Below, one piece after another: positions 8,773 through 17,274 of a stretch of 64,000 nucleotides of DNA; positions within the stretch are counted from its first letter, which is position 1; each line of letters starts with the position of its first letter. Origin of the DNA: Neohoeflea coraliihabitans (GTDB taxonomy: Bacteria; Pseudomonadota; Alphaproteobacteria; Rhizobiales; Rhizobiaceae); contig NZ_JAHWQX010000001.1 of the NCBI RefSeq assembly GCF_019334345.1, forward strand, positions 62,001 through 126,000, in the 5' to 3' direction. The notes below the pieces were generated by a model. It was given only the letters and a program-made list of their open reading frames with translations. It was not told the DNA's origin and searched no databases. Position numbers and translations under genes: made by a program.

Positions 8773-9717
8773 ATGAAGCTGCACCACGCCCCGCCGTCGG
8801 TCATCCGGCTCGCCAACCGCCTCGGCCGGGTCAAGGACTGGATGATCGCGCTGGTGGCCGTCTCGGTTCTGCGCATCGCCGCGCTGTTTCCCGCCGATGC
8901 CTCGATCAATTTCGTCGATCGGCTGGCGCGGCGCATCGGTCCGCGCACCTTCCGCCACAAGCTGGCCCTCGCCAATCTCGAGCGGGCCTATCCGGAAAAA
9001 TCCGCCGATGAGCGTGAGCGGATCGCCCGCGACATGTGGGGCAACATGGCCCGCCTCGCGGTGGAATATGTCTTTCTCGATCAGATTTTCGATTTCGATC
9101 CCGAGCAGCCGGATAAGGGCCGGATCGAAGTGGAAGGCAGAGAGATCTTTTCGCAGCTGCGTGCCGCGCAGAAGCCGTTCATCGTCTTCACCGCCCATAC
9201 GGGCAATTTCGAATTGCTGCCCATTGCCGCCGCCACGTACGATTTGCATACCACGGTGTTGTTCCGCCCGCCCAACAATCCCTATGTCGCCGAGCGCATT
9301 CTCGCCGCGCGCCGCGGCCGCATGGGCAATCTGGTGCCCTCGCAGGCCGGCGCGGCGATTGCCCTTGCCCGCAAGCTCGAGGACGGCGAAGGCGTCGGCA
9401 TGCTGGTCGATCAGAAATTCCACCGCGGACCGAAGACGACGTTTTTCGGGCTGCCGGTGATCTCCAATCGGCTGCTGCCGAAACTGGCGCGGCAGTTCGA
9501 CTGTGATGTGTATCCGGCCCGTTGCATCCGCTTGCCTGGCGGGCGCTTTCGCCTGTCAATCGAGCCGGCCCTGGAGCTGCCGCGCAACGCCGACGGTCAG
9601 ATCGATGTCGTCGCCACCTGCCAGGTGCTCAACGACAAGGTCGAAACATGGGTGCGGGAATATCCCGGCCAGTGGCAGTGGTTTCACGACCGCTGGAACA
9701 TCAAGTCAAAGCTTTAA
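8773..9717 (+). CDS. lpxXL: lipid A very-long-chain acyltransferase LpxXL
   Basis: A 314-residue membrane-associated acyltransferase of the LpxL/HtrB family. It transfers the C28-type chain from AcpXL to lipid A at the inner face of the cytoplasmic membrane. The HX4E catalytic motif is seen in FTAHTGNFELLP; the family blocks RPPNNPYV and LVDQKFHRGP follow. A hydrophobic segment near residues 20-40 (WMIALVAVSVLRIAALFP) anchors it. The ATG at 8773 is eight bases after the adhXL stop. It is the last gene of the operon and is followed by a hairpin. Confidence 0.93.
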   Translation: MKLHHAPPSVIRLANRLGRVKDWMIALVAVSVLRIAALFPADASINFVDRLARRIGPRTFRHKLALANLERAYPEKSADERERIARDMWGNMARLAVEYVFLDQIFDFDPEQPDKGRIEVEGREIFSQLRAAQKPFIVFTAHTGNFELLPIAAATYDLHTTVLFRPPNNPYVAERILAARRGRMGNLVPSQAGAAIALARKLEDGEGVGMLVDQKFHRGPKTTFFGLPVISNRLLPKLARQFDCDVYPARCIRLPGGRFRLSIEPALELPRNADGQIDVVATCQVLNDKVETWVREYPGQWQWFHDRWNIKSKL

Positions 9718-9741
9718 GCCGCAGCGCATGTCTGCGTTGCC

Positions 9742-9773
9742 GGTCCGCCGCGCGAAAGGCGCGCCGGACCTTT
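9742..9773 (+). terminator. candidate terminator hairpin after lpxXL
   Basis: GGTCCG near 9742 pairs with CGGACC at 9765-9770, with an inner CGCGC/GCGCG stem and a GAAA loop, followed by TTT only. The short T tract makes it a weak intrinsic terminator. It lies between convergent lpxXL and the L,D-transpeptidase gene, so it could serve both. Confidence 0.5.
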
Positions 9774-9805
9774 ACACACCGCACCACCCACCGGGCGGCG
9801 CATTT

Positions 9806-10234
9806 CTACCACTTGATGACGATGCGCGTGTTCGAATTGCCGTAACGCTGCACCAGCCGGAAGAACTTTGCCGCATTGTTCGGATGCAGGCGGATACAGC
9901 CGTGCGATGCCGGGCGGCCGAGCCGCTTCAGATCATAGGTGCCATGCACCGCATAGCCGCCGCGGAAGAAAACCGAGTAAGGCATCGGCGCATTGTTGTA
10001 TTTCCGCGAGCGATGATTCTTCGACAGCCATTTGGCCGAATAGCTGCCCGTCGGCGTGCCATAGCCCTTGCGACCTGTCGATACCCTCCAGCGATATGTG
10101 ACCTTGCCGTTCTGCGAGACGACCATTGTCTGGGAAGACAGATCGACCTTGGCGACAAGGCGAGCCGCCTGCGCTGAAGTGGCGGACAAAATGAAACCGA
10201 GTGCCACTGCCGCGGCTACGAAATACTTTCTCAT
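9806..10234 (-). CDS. secreted L,D-transpeptidase (YkuD domain)
   Basis: A 142-residue protein with a signal peptide (MRKYFVAAAVALGFILSATS, cleavage near AQA-A). The mature part is a YkuD domain ending in the signature AVHGTYDLKRLGRPASHGCIRL, with the catalytic Cys at about residue 113 and two conserved His. Such enzymes make meso-DAP cross-links in peptidoglycan or attach proteins to it in the periplasm. The ATG at 10234 begins the signal peptide; longer frames upstream lack sense. It is probably transcribed alone. Confidence 0.9.
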   Translation of the reverse strand: MRKYFVAAAVALGFILSATSAQAARLVAKVDLSSQTMVVSQNGKVTYRWRVSTGRKGYGTPTGSYSAKWLSKNHRSRKYNNAPMPYSVFFRGGYAVHGTYDLKRLGRPASHGCIRLHPNNAAKFFRLVQRYGNSNTRIVIKW

Positions 10235-10356
10235 GACGCTTCTCGCTCCCCTTCGAGCCCATTGAGCTTCGCCCCCCACCTAAACCTATAGGGTGAACCG
10301 CATCAGAAAAAGTTAAAAACCGGATTGCAATGCCGGTGATTCGGCAAAAAAGCGCT

Positions 10357-11361
10357 TCAGCCAGCCGCGATCAGTGCCGCAACCAGCGCCACGCCGAGCA
10401 CAAGCAGCAGGCCGGCCACGGCTGCGCCCTGCGCCACCGACAGCGCCAGCCGCAGTCTGGCCACCGAGGCCGACGACGAACCGGCTGCGTTGAGCGGAAC
10501 CGCTGCGACAACCACCTCTCCGTAGCGTCGCGGTCCCCCGAGCGGCAGGTCGAGCGCCCCGGCCATGGCGCATTCCGGCCAGCCCGCATTTGGCGACCGA
10601 TGCACGCCCGCATCGCGGCGCGCCGTACTGATCGCGCGCCATCCGGACGTCATGCCCTGAATGGCTGCTGCCGCGATCGCCAGCAGTGCTGCGCTGAGCC
10701 GAGCCGCCGGCCAGTTCACGACATCGTCGAGACGCGCTGCGGCCCATCCGAAATCGCGATGCCGCGACGACAGATGCCCGATCATCGAATCCGCCGTGTT
10801 GATCATCTTGTAGGCCATCAGGCCCGGCAGGCCGAGAACCGCGAACCAGAAGGCCGGCGCCACCAGCCCGTCGGAAAAATTCTCGGCCAGACTCTCGATC
10901 GCCGCGCGGCAGACGCCCGGCCGGTCAAGCGTCTCGGGATCGCGCCCGACAATCTGCGCCACGGCGCGGCGGCCGCCCTCAAGTCCCTCGCGCTGCAGGC
11001 TGTCGGCCACCGCAGCGACATGTTCGAACAGGCTTTTCTGCGCCAGGAAAACCGCAACAATCAGCAATTCGAGCAGCAGGCCGGCCCAGCCCAATGCGGT
11101 CAGGGCAAGATGCAGTCCAAGCCCGGTTGCAAAAGCCAGGACGCTCAGCAGCGCCATGGCGATCACCCCCCTGCGACGGCGGCGATCCGGCGCAAGCTCG
11201 GGATCATTCAGGGCCTCGTCCGCCCAGCCGATCAACCTGCCGAAAACGACCACCGGGTGCGGCACACGCCGCCACAGGCGCGGCGGGTCACCGACGAGCC
11301 GGTCCAGCCCGAGCGCACCGGCGAGGATCATGAGATGCAGGAAGAACGGCGAGATCAGCAT
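10357..11361 (-). CDS. cobD: adenosylcobinamide-phosphate synthase CobD
   Basis: A 334-residue polytopic membrane protein of the CobD/CbiB family, which joins the aminopropanol phosphate arm to adenosylcobyric acid. The N-terminus LDRLVGDPPRLWRRVPHPVVVFGR is the family signature, and FSDGLVAPAFWF and YKMINTADSMIGH follow. It overlaps cobC by seven bases and is the last gene of a cobA-cobB-cobC-cobD run on the minus strand. Length and motifs are normal. Confidence 0.95.
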   Translation of the reverse strand: MLISPFFLHLMILAGALGLDRLVGDPPRLWRRVPHPVVVFGRLIGWADEALNDPELAPDRRRRRGVIAMALLSVLAFATGLGLHLALTALGWAGLLLELLIVAVFLAQKSLFEHVAAVADSLQREGLEGGRRAVAQIVGRDPETLDRPGVCRAAIESLAENFSDGLVAPAFWFAVLGLPGLMAYKMINTADSMIGHLSSRHRDFGWAAARLDDVVNWPAARLSAALLAIAAAAIQGMTSGWRAISTARRDAGVHRSPNAGWPECAMAGALDLPLGGPRRYGEVVVAAVPLNAAGSSSASVARLRLALSVAQGAAVAGLLLVLGVALVAALIAAG

Positions 11362-12365
11362 CCGTTCGGCACGCGCAAACCGGCCAGCCCCGCCTTGAGC
11401 CGGCTCGCCTCTTTTTCATCGCGCACCAGGCCAAGTCGAAGCCAGCGCGGCGAATGGTCAAAGGCGCGGGACAGGATGTGGCGCTGTGCCAGGGCGGCCC
11501 GCGCGCGGGCGCCATCCGCCACCGCGATCAGGAAGAACAGCTTCGTCTCCCCCACAATGGTCTGTCCAGATTGCACAAGAGCGCACCGCGTCAGCGCATG
11601 AGCCTCCAGATTGCACGCTCGTTGTGCCGCCACGAGGTCCGGGCGCGAGAACGCGTGTCGGGCGATCTCCAGCGCCGGTCCCGACACCGGCCATGGCCCG
11701 AGCGCCGTTTTCAGCACCACAGCCAGCGGCGCGGGCAGAAAGGCAAAGCCAAGCCGTACGCCCGCAAGCCCGAAGAACTTGCCGAACGAGCGCAACACGA
11801 CGAGGCCGGGCACTTCGCCGGCCCATCGCGCCACAGACACATCCGGATGCAGGTCGGCAAAGGCCTCATCGATCACGGTCAGCCGGCCCGTCCGGGCCCG
11901 CGCGAAATCGAGCAGCCCTTCCGCTTGCACCTGCCGCCCATCCGGATTGTTCGGATTGGCCAGTACGACAACATCAGACCCGGCCGCATCCGCCAAATCA
12001 CGGGCCGCGCTGACCGCGTAACCGGCCCGCGTGAACGCCGCTTCATATTCGCCATAGGTCGGCGCCAGCACCGCGACATGGCCGGATTTCGGATCGATCA
12101 GGCGCGCCAGCGTCGGCAGATGCTGGATCGCCGCCTGGCTGCCAGGGGTGATGCAGGGCGCATCAGCGCCGCCGTAAAAATCGCGTGCCGCCTGCGCCAC
12201 CGCCTCCACGAGCCCCGGATCGGGAAGCCGCTGCCACGTCGCGGTGGGAAGATCGGGCAAGGGAAAGCAATGCGGGCTGATCCCGGTCGACAGATCGAGC
12301 CACTCTGCGGCCTCGCCGCCATTGTGCTCCATCGCCTCGCGCAACGCCCCGCCGTGAACCACCAT
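11355..12365 (-). CDS. cobC: threonine-phosphate decarboxylase CobC
   Basis: A 336-residue PLP enzyme of aminotransferase fold class I. It makes (R)-1-amino-2-propanol O-2-phosphate from L-threonine O-3-phosphate for the corrin side arm. It has the N-terminal ITPGSQAAIQ-type cofactor segment, ANPNNPDGR, the IDEAFADL segment and RSFGKFFGLAGVRLGF, where the Lys forms the PLP Schiff base. It overlaps cobD by seven bases and starts three bases after the cobB stop. Confidence 0.93.
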   Translation of the reverse strand: MVVHGGALREAMEHNGGEAAEWLDLSTGISPHCFPLPDLPTATWQRLPDPGLVEAVAQAARDFYGGADAPCITPGSQAAIQHLPTLARLIDPKSGHVAVLAPTYGEYEAAFTRAGYAVSAARDLADAAGSDVVVLANPNNPDGRQVQAEGLLDFARARTGRLTVIDEAFADLHPDVSVARWAGEVPGLVVLRSFGKFFGLAGVRLGFAFLPAPLAVVLKTALGPWPVSGPALEIARHAFSRPDLVAAQRACNLEAHALTRCALVQSGQTIVGETKLFFLIAVADGARARAALAQRHILSRAFDHSPRWLRLGLVRDEKEASRLKAGLAGLRVPNGC

Positions 12366-12368
12366 CGG

Positions 12369-13670
12369 CTATTCCCCGGCAATATCAATGATATGCATAT
12401 AGGATCCTGCCACTCGTCCGCGCCGCTGGCCGGCAGCGCCAAGGTCTGTGCCGCGCGCATCCGTGACCATGAACAAGGGGTCCGCCGCACTCTCGCGCAC
12501 CACGCTGGAATAGTGGAATTCGTGGCCGGTAAGCGGCGAATCCCAAATAAAACCGTTGCACGGCGTCAGTCTGCGATAGCCGAGATGGCGCTGGCGCTGC
12601 GCAAAGCTGGTCGTCACCGGCAGGACGCCAAGCATCGCATGCTCCACATGCGCGGCATCGACAAGCACGTCACCGAGCACCATGTAGCCGCCGCACTCCC
12701 CATAGACCATCGCGCCCCGGTCGATCGCGGCCGCCATGCCGTCGCGAAATCCCTGCGCCGCCGCGATGCGGCCGGCATGCAATTCCGGATAGCCGCCGGG
12801 CAGGAACACCGCATCCGCACTCAAATCCGGTCCTTCGTCCGCCAGCGGCGAGAAGAAGCTGATGGTCGCGCCACGCCGCCGCCAGCCGAACAGAAGATGT
12901 TCATAGATGAAAGAGAACGCCTTATCGCGCGCCACGGCAATATGCTGCCCGAGCGGCGGCAGGCGCAAGATGTTGGCCGGCACTTCAAACGCCATGCCAT
13001 GCCGCGCAAGGCGTGTCAGCGCCGCCATGTCCAGGTGCGCGGCAACATGGTCGGCCGCCGCTTCGATGAAAGTTTCAAGCGCATCGTTTTCCTGCGCCTG
13101 CACCAGTCCCAGATGCCGTTCCGGCACGGTCAGGTCCGGATTGTGCGGCAGGCTGCCGTAAACCGTGATGTTACAGTCGGCGAGTGCAGCCGAAAGCATG
13201 GCCGCATGCCGGGTGCTGCCGACCCGGTTGAGGATGACACCGGCGACATAGACATCCGGCGCAAAGTCGAAAAAGCCGCGCGCCAGCGGCGCCACCGAAT
13301 GCGACAGCCGCGCACAGTCGATCACCAGCACCACCGGCAGGCCAAGCAGGCGGCCGAGATCGGCTGACGATCCCTTCCCATCTGCCGCCGCATCGAACAG
13401 GCCCATCATCGCCTCGACCACCAGGGTGCGTTCGTTGCCGGCGACCAGGCTGGCATTGGCCCGCAGCAGATCGGCGCGCATGGCCCAGGGATCGAAGTTC
13501 AGACAGGGGGCGCCGGCCGCCACCGTATGGAAGGCCGGATCGATGTAGTCCGGCCCGGCCTTGGCTGGTGCCAGCGCGATGCCGTTGCGGCGCAGGGCCC
13601 GCAGCAGGCCGAGGGTCACCGTCGTTTTGCCCGATCCCGATTGCGGCGCCGCGATCATCAGCCCCTTCAT
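12369..13670 (-). CDS. cobB: cobyrinate/hydrogenobyrinate a,c-diamide synthase
   Basis: A 433-residue glutamine amidotransferase that amidates the a and c side chains using ATP and glutamine. The N-terminal P-loop is PQSGSGKTTVTLGLL. The C-terminal class I amidotransferase part has YGECGGYMVLG with the nucleophilic Cys, and a His/Glu region near GHEFHYSS. It overlaps cobA by four bases (ATGA). Sequence alone does not say whether the substrate is cobalt-free (CobB type) or cobalt-containing (CbiA type), and this locus could supply either. Confidence 0.93.
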   Translation of the reverse strand: MKGLMIAAPQSGSGKTTVTLGLLRALRRNGIALAPAKAGPDYIDPAFHTVAAGAPCLNFDPWAMRADLLRANASLVAGNERTLVVEAMMGLFDAAADGKGSSADLGRLLGLPVVLVIDCARLSHSVAPLARGFFDFAPDVYVAGVILNRVGSTRHAAMLSAALADCNITVYGSLPHNPDLTVPERHLGLVQAQENDALETFIEAAADHVAAHLDMAALTRLARHGMAFEVPANILRLPPLGQHIAVARDKAFSFIYEHLLFGWRRRGATISFFSPLADEGPDLSADAVFLPGGYPELHAGRIAAAQGFRDGMAAAIDRGAMVYGECGGYMVLGDVLVDAAHVEHAMLGVLPVTTSFAQRQRHLGYRRLTPCNGFIWDSPLTGHEFHYSSVVRESAADPLFMVTDARGTDLGAAGQRRGRVAGSYMHIIDIAGE

Positions 13671-14524
13671 GCGCTGTCCTTCCGGACAATGCGGCGCGTG
13701 CCGAGCGGATCATGCGCCAGTTGCCGCCCTTCTGCGGCCCCCAGCCAGTCCAGCGCCTCGCGCAGATGCACCACTTCGCCGATGACGACGATCGCCGGCG
13801 GCTCCAGGCCGGCGGCGCGCAGATCGGCAACGCCGGCTCCCAGCGTGGTCACCAGCACCCGTTGCCGCTCCGTCGAGGCATCGGTGACAAAGGCCACGGC
13901 TTCATCGGCCCGCCGGCCGGCTTGCATCAGCCGCGCGAAGATCGTCTCGATATGTTTGATCGCCATGTACATCACGATCACTTCGCTGCCGCGCGCAACG
14001 CCATCCCAGTCAATACGATCGGGCACCAGTCCGCTGGAACTGTGTCCGGTCAGGAAGGTCACCGAATAATTCGTCTCGCGGTGCGTGACCGGGATGCCGG
14101 CATAGGCCAGCCCGCCGATCCCCGCCGTGATGCCGGGCACGACCCGGAAGCCGACATTGTGCTCGACAAGTGTCAGCGCCTCCTCGCCGCCGCGGCCGAA
14201 AACGAACGGGTCACCGCCCTTCAGGCGCAACACGCGCCCGCCCGCCTGCGCCAGTTCAACCAGCCGCAGCGAGATGTCGCGCTGCTTGGCTGAGGGCTTG
14301 CCGCCGCGCTTGCCGGCATATTCGATCCGCGCCCCCTCCTTGGCCAGCGCCAGACAGGCATCGCTGACCAGCGCATCATGCACGATCACGTCAGCCTGCG
14401 TCAGGGCATGGATGGCATGCAGCGTCAAAAGACCCGGATCGCCGGGACCGGCACCGACCAGCCAGACCTCTCCGGGCTGCATCTCCGGCAGTCCGGCCGT
14501 CAGTTTTTCCCATCCGTCGATCAT
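13667..14524 (-). CDS. cobA: uroporphyrinogen-III C-methyltransferase
   Basis: A 285-residue SAM-dependent methylase that converts uroporphyrinogen III to precorrin-2, the entry to the corrin route. The family motifs are VWLVGAGPGDPGLLTLHA at the N-terminus, RLKGGDPFVFGRGGEE and the C-terminal VTHR region with PVTHRETNYSVTFLTGH. It lacks CysG-type dehydrogenase/ferrochelatase domains, so it is a dedicated CobA. The ATG at 14524 follows an in-frame GTG by one codon. It is divergent from cbiD across 83 bases. Confidence 0.93.
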   Translation of the reverse strand: MIDGWEKLTAGLPEMQPGEVWLVGAGPGDPGLLTLHAIHALTQADVIVHDALVSDACLALAKEGARIEYAGKRGGKPSAKQRDISLRLVELAQAGGRVLRLKGGDPFVFGRGGEEALTLVEHNVGFRVVPGITAGIGGLAYAGIPVTHRETNYSVTFLTGHSSSGLVPDRIDWDGVARGSEVIVMYMAIKHIETIFARLMQAGRRADEAVAFVTDASTERQRVLVTTLGAGVADLRAAGLEPPAIVVIGEVVHLREALDWLGAAEGRQLAHDPLGTRRIVRKDSA

Positions 14525-14607
14525 CACTGTCCCAGTTGGTTTCGCTCTTTCCGGTCTATCGGCAGCCGGCTATATCGGCAATCGGCAAAGGCGAATAAAG
14601 TGGTTGG

Positions 14608-15714
14608 ATGAGTGCCGAGACCGACGACAGCGATTCCCCGTCCGCCACCGCTTTGCGCCGCGGCTGGACCACGGGCGCCTGCGCCACTGCTGCCACCAAG
14701 GCTGCCCTCACCGCGCTTCTCGAGGGTGAGTTCCCCGACCCGGTCGAGATCACCTTGCCGGGCGGCCAGACGCCGAGCTTCGCCCTGTGCGCTGAAAAGC
14801 GCGGCGAAGACTGCGCCCAGGCCTCGATCATCAAGGATGCCGGCGACGATCCCGACATCACGCACGGCGCCACGATCAGCGCTGAAGTTAGCCGTGCCCC
14901 CGTCGGCAGCGGCATCAGTTTCCATGCCGGCGAAGGGGTCGGCACCGTCACTCTTGCCGGATTGCCCATCCCCCCCGGCGAACCGGCGATCAATCCGGTA
15001 CCGCGCCGGATGATGCGTGAGGTGGCCGAGGCCCTGTGCGCCCGGCACGCCATCGCGCCCGATTTCGCCATCACCATCTCCATCCCCGGCGGCGCGGCCC
15101 TCGCCGAGAAAACCTGGAATCCACGCCTCGGCATCGTCGGCGGCCTGTCGATCCTCGGCACGACCGGCATCGTCAAGCCCTTCTCCTGCTCCTCGTGGAT
15201 CCATTCGATCCATCGCGGCATCGACGTGGCGCGCGCCGCCGGCCTGACCCATGTGCTCGGCGCCACCGGATCGACATCCGAGACCGCGGCCCGAAATTTT
15301 TACCAATTGGACGAAATTGCCTGTCTCGACATGGGCGATTTTGCCGGCGGCCTGCTGAAATATCTGCGCGCCCATCCGGTTGACCGGCTGACCATTGCCG
15401 GCGGTTTTGCCAAGCTCACCAAGCTGGCGCAGGGCGCCCTCGACCTGCATTCCGGACGCAGCCAGGTCGACATGCAGTGGCTCGCCGACACCGCCACACC
15501 AAGCGACGTGAATCAATCTCTCAACCAGCAGATTCGATCTGCCAACACGGCGCTCGAAGCCCTTGAATTGACTCGCCAACAGGGCATCGACCTGGCCGCA
15601 ATCATCGCCGAAAGGGCGCACGCCCAGGCGCTCGATGTCATGCGCGGCGCGCCGGTCAGCGTCGATGTGATGGTCATCAGCCGGTCCGGCGCGATCCTTG
15701 CCCATGCCCGCTGA
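14608..15714 (+). CDS. cbiD: cobalt-precorrin-5B C1-methyltransferase CbiD
   Basis: A 368-residue CbiD-family protein. In the anaerobic (early-cobalt) pathway it methylates C1 of cobalt-precorrin-5B. The diagnostic N-terminus LRRGWTTGACATAATKAAL is present, then VPLGSG-type text (APVGSGISFHAGEGVGTVTLAG), NPVPRRMM and ATGSTSE. It replaces the unrelated CobF of the aerobic pathway, which I do not see in this window. It is translated divergently from cobA and overlaps cobK by 11 bases. Confidence 0.94.
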   Translation: MSAETDDSDSPSATALRRGWTTGACATAATKAALTALLEGEFPDPVEITLPGGQTPSFALCAEKRGEDCAQASIIKDAGDDPDITHGATISAEVSRAPVGSGISFHAGEGVGTVTLAGLPIPPGEPAINPVPRRMMREVAEALCARHAIAPDFAITISIPGGAALAEKTWNPRLGIVGGLSILGTTGIVKPFSCSSWIHSIHRGIDVARAAGLTHVLGATGSTSETAARNFYQLDEIACLDMGDFAGGLLKYLRAHPVDRLTIAGGFAKLTKLAQGALDLHSGRSQVDMQWLADTATPSDVNQSLNQQIRSANTALEALELTRQQGIDLAAIIAERAHAQALDVMRGAPVSVDVMVISRSGAILAHAR

Positions 15715-16474
15715 ACGGCGCTCCCGCCAAGAGAGCAGGGCGGTGCTCATTCTCGGCGGCACGCAGGAAGCCGCCGACCTGGCAGCCCGGCTTGTTGAGG
15801 ACGCGCCGCAATGGCGCATTGTCACGTCCCTGGCTGGCCGAACGCAAGCGCCACGGCCGCTTCCCGGCCAGGTGCGCAGCGGCGGGTTTGGCGGCGCCGA
15901 AGGCCTGGCACGCTATCTCGCAGACAATGCCATTTCGGCCCTGGTGGACGCCACGCATCCCTTCGCCACGCAAATGTCCGCCAATGCCGCGGCGGCTGCG
16001 GCTGAGACCGCGACACCGCTCTACCGCCTGTGCCGGCCGCCCTGGCAGCCTCGATCCGAGGACAAGTGGCAGATCGTCGACAGCCTGCAGGCCGCCGCCG
16101 CGCGCCTGCCTGAAGCATCCACGGCCTTTCTCGCCCTTGGCCACCAGCACATTGGCGCTTTTGCGCGCCGACGCGATTGCCGCTTCGTGCTGCGCATGAT
16201 CGATCCGCCCGCCGCGCCTCTGCCTTTCGATGCCACTCTCGTGCTGGGACGCCCGGGTCTCTCCCCTGATGCCGAGGCGGACACCCTCGCCGCCCATGGC
16301 GTCACCCATCTTGTTTGCCGAAATTCCGGCGGCAGGATCGGCTGGTCGAAACTTGAGGCCGCGCGCCGTCTCGGCCTCGCGGTGATCATGCTGGCGCGAC
16401 CGCCCGAGCCGGCGGCGGCACATTTTGACGATGTTGAGACAGTGGTGGCGGCGCTGATCGCCGCCGATTGCTGA
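15704..16474 (+). CDS. cobK: precorrin-6A reductase
   Basis: A 256-residue NAD(P)H-dependent reductase of the CobK/CbiJ family, reducing (cobalt-)precorrin-6A. The N-terminus VLILGGTQEAADLAARL is the typical nucleotide-binding start, and TSLAGRT, VDATHPFATQMSANAA and VTHLVCRNSGG follow. The ATG at 15704 lies inside the end of cbiD, giving an 11-base overlap; a TTG two codons earlier is also open. It converges on cobM. Confidence 0.92.
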   Translation: MPAERRSRQESRAVLILGGTQEAADLAARLVEDAPQWRIVTSLAGRTQAPRPLPGQVRSGGFGGAEGLARYLADNAISALVDATHPFATQMSANAAAAAAETATPLYRLCRPPWQPRSEDKWQIVDSLQAAAARLPEASTAFLALGHQHIGAFARRRDCRFVLRMIDPPAAPLPFDATLVLGRPGLSPDAEADTLAAHGVTHLVCRNSGGRIGWSKLEAARRLGLAVIMLARPPEPAAAHFDDVETVVAALIAADC

Positions 16475-16494
16475 GGACCCGGACCCCAGCCGTG

Positions 16495-17274
16495 TCAGCC
16501 GGCCACGCGTTTCTTCTTGCCGCGATTGCGCAGCACATGCGCATAATCGGCGTCATAAAGGGCGGAATCGCGGAACTGCACGTCTCCGAACACCGGACCG
16601 ACCATGATCAGCGCCGTGCGCGTGATCTTGTGCGCACGCACCGCCTCTTTCATCTCGGCAAGCGTTGTGCGGATGTACAATTCGTCGGGCCAGGTGGCGC
16701 GATAGGCCACCACCACCGGGCAATCATCGCCATAATGGGGTTCCAGCGCCCGCCGCACATAATCGAGATTGCGCACCGACAGATGGATCGCCAGTGTCGC
16801 ACGCGACTGACCGAGCACTTCCAACTGCTCGCCCTCCGGCATCGATGAGGCTTTCATGCCGGTGCGGGTCAGGATGATTGTCTGGGCGATTTCCGGCAGT
16901 GTCAGTTCCGTGGCCAGCCGCGCCGCCGCACCGGCGAAGGCCGGCACCCCGGGCACCACTTCATAAGCAATGTTCAGAGCATCCAGCCGGCGCATCTGTT
17001 CGGCTGTCGCGCCGTAGATCGAGGGATCGCCCGAATGCACGCGTGCCACATCCTGGCCCGCAGCATCAGCGGCCTTGATTTCCGCAATGATCGCTTCCAG
17101 ATGCATCGGCGCCGTATCCATCACCCGCGCATCGTCCGGCGCCGCTTGCACGATCTCCTCGGGCACCAGCGATCCGGCGTAGAGGCAAACCGGGCAGCGC
17201 TCGATCAGCTTGAGCCCGCGCACGGTGATCAGATCGGCGGCGCCCGGTCCGGCACCGATAAAATAGACCGTCAT
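16495..17274 (-). CDS. cobM: precorrin-4 C11-methyltransferase
   Basis: A 259-residue SAM-dependent methylase of the CobM/CbiF family. The N-terminal TVYFIGAGPGAADLITVRG binds SAM; VARVHSGDPSIYGATAEQ and VVPGVPAFAGAAA are further family signatures. The start overlaps the cbiG-cobJ stop by four bases (ATGA at 17271-17274). It is the last gene of the run cbiX, cobH, cobL, cobI, cbiG-cobJ, cobM. Confidence 0.94.
   Translation of the reverse strand: MTVYFIGAGPGAADLITVRGLKLIERCPVCLYAGSLVPEEIVQAAPDDARVMDTAPMHLEAIIAEIKAADAAGQDVARVHSGDPSIYGATAEQMRRLDALNIAYEVVPGVPAFAGAAARLATELTLPEIAQTIILTRTGMKASSMPEGEQLEVLGQSRATLAIHLSVRNLDYVRRALEPHYGDDCPVVVAYRATWPDELYIRTTLAEMKEAVRAHKITRTALIMVGPVFGDVQFRDSALYDADYAHVLRNRGKKKRVAG

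Noticed and set aside
11454-13367. 637-codon plus-strand open frame opposite cobC and cobB
   Set aside because: A high-GC shadow of two well-supported genes; Arg/Gln/His-rich, with no recognisable domain.
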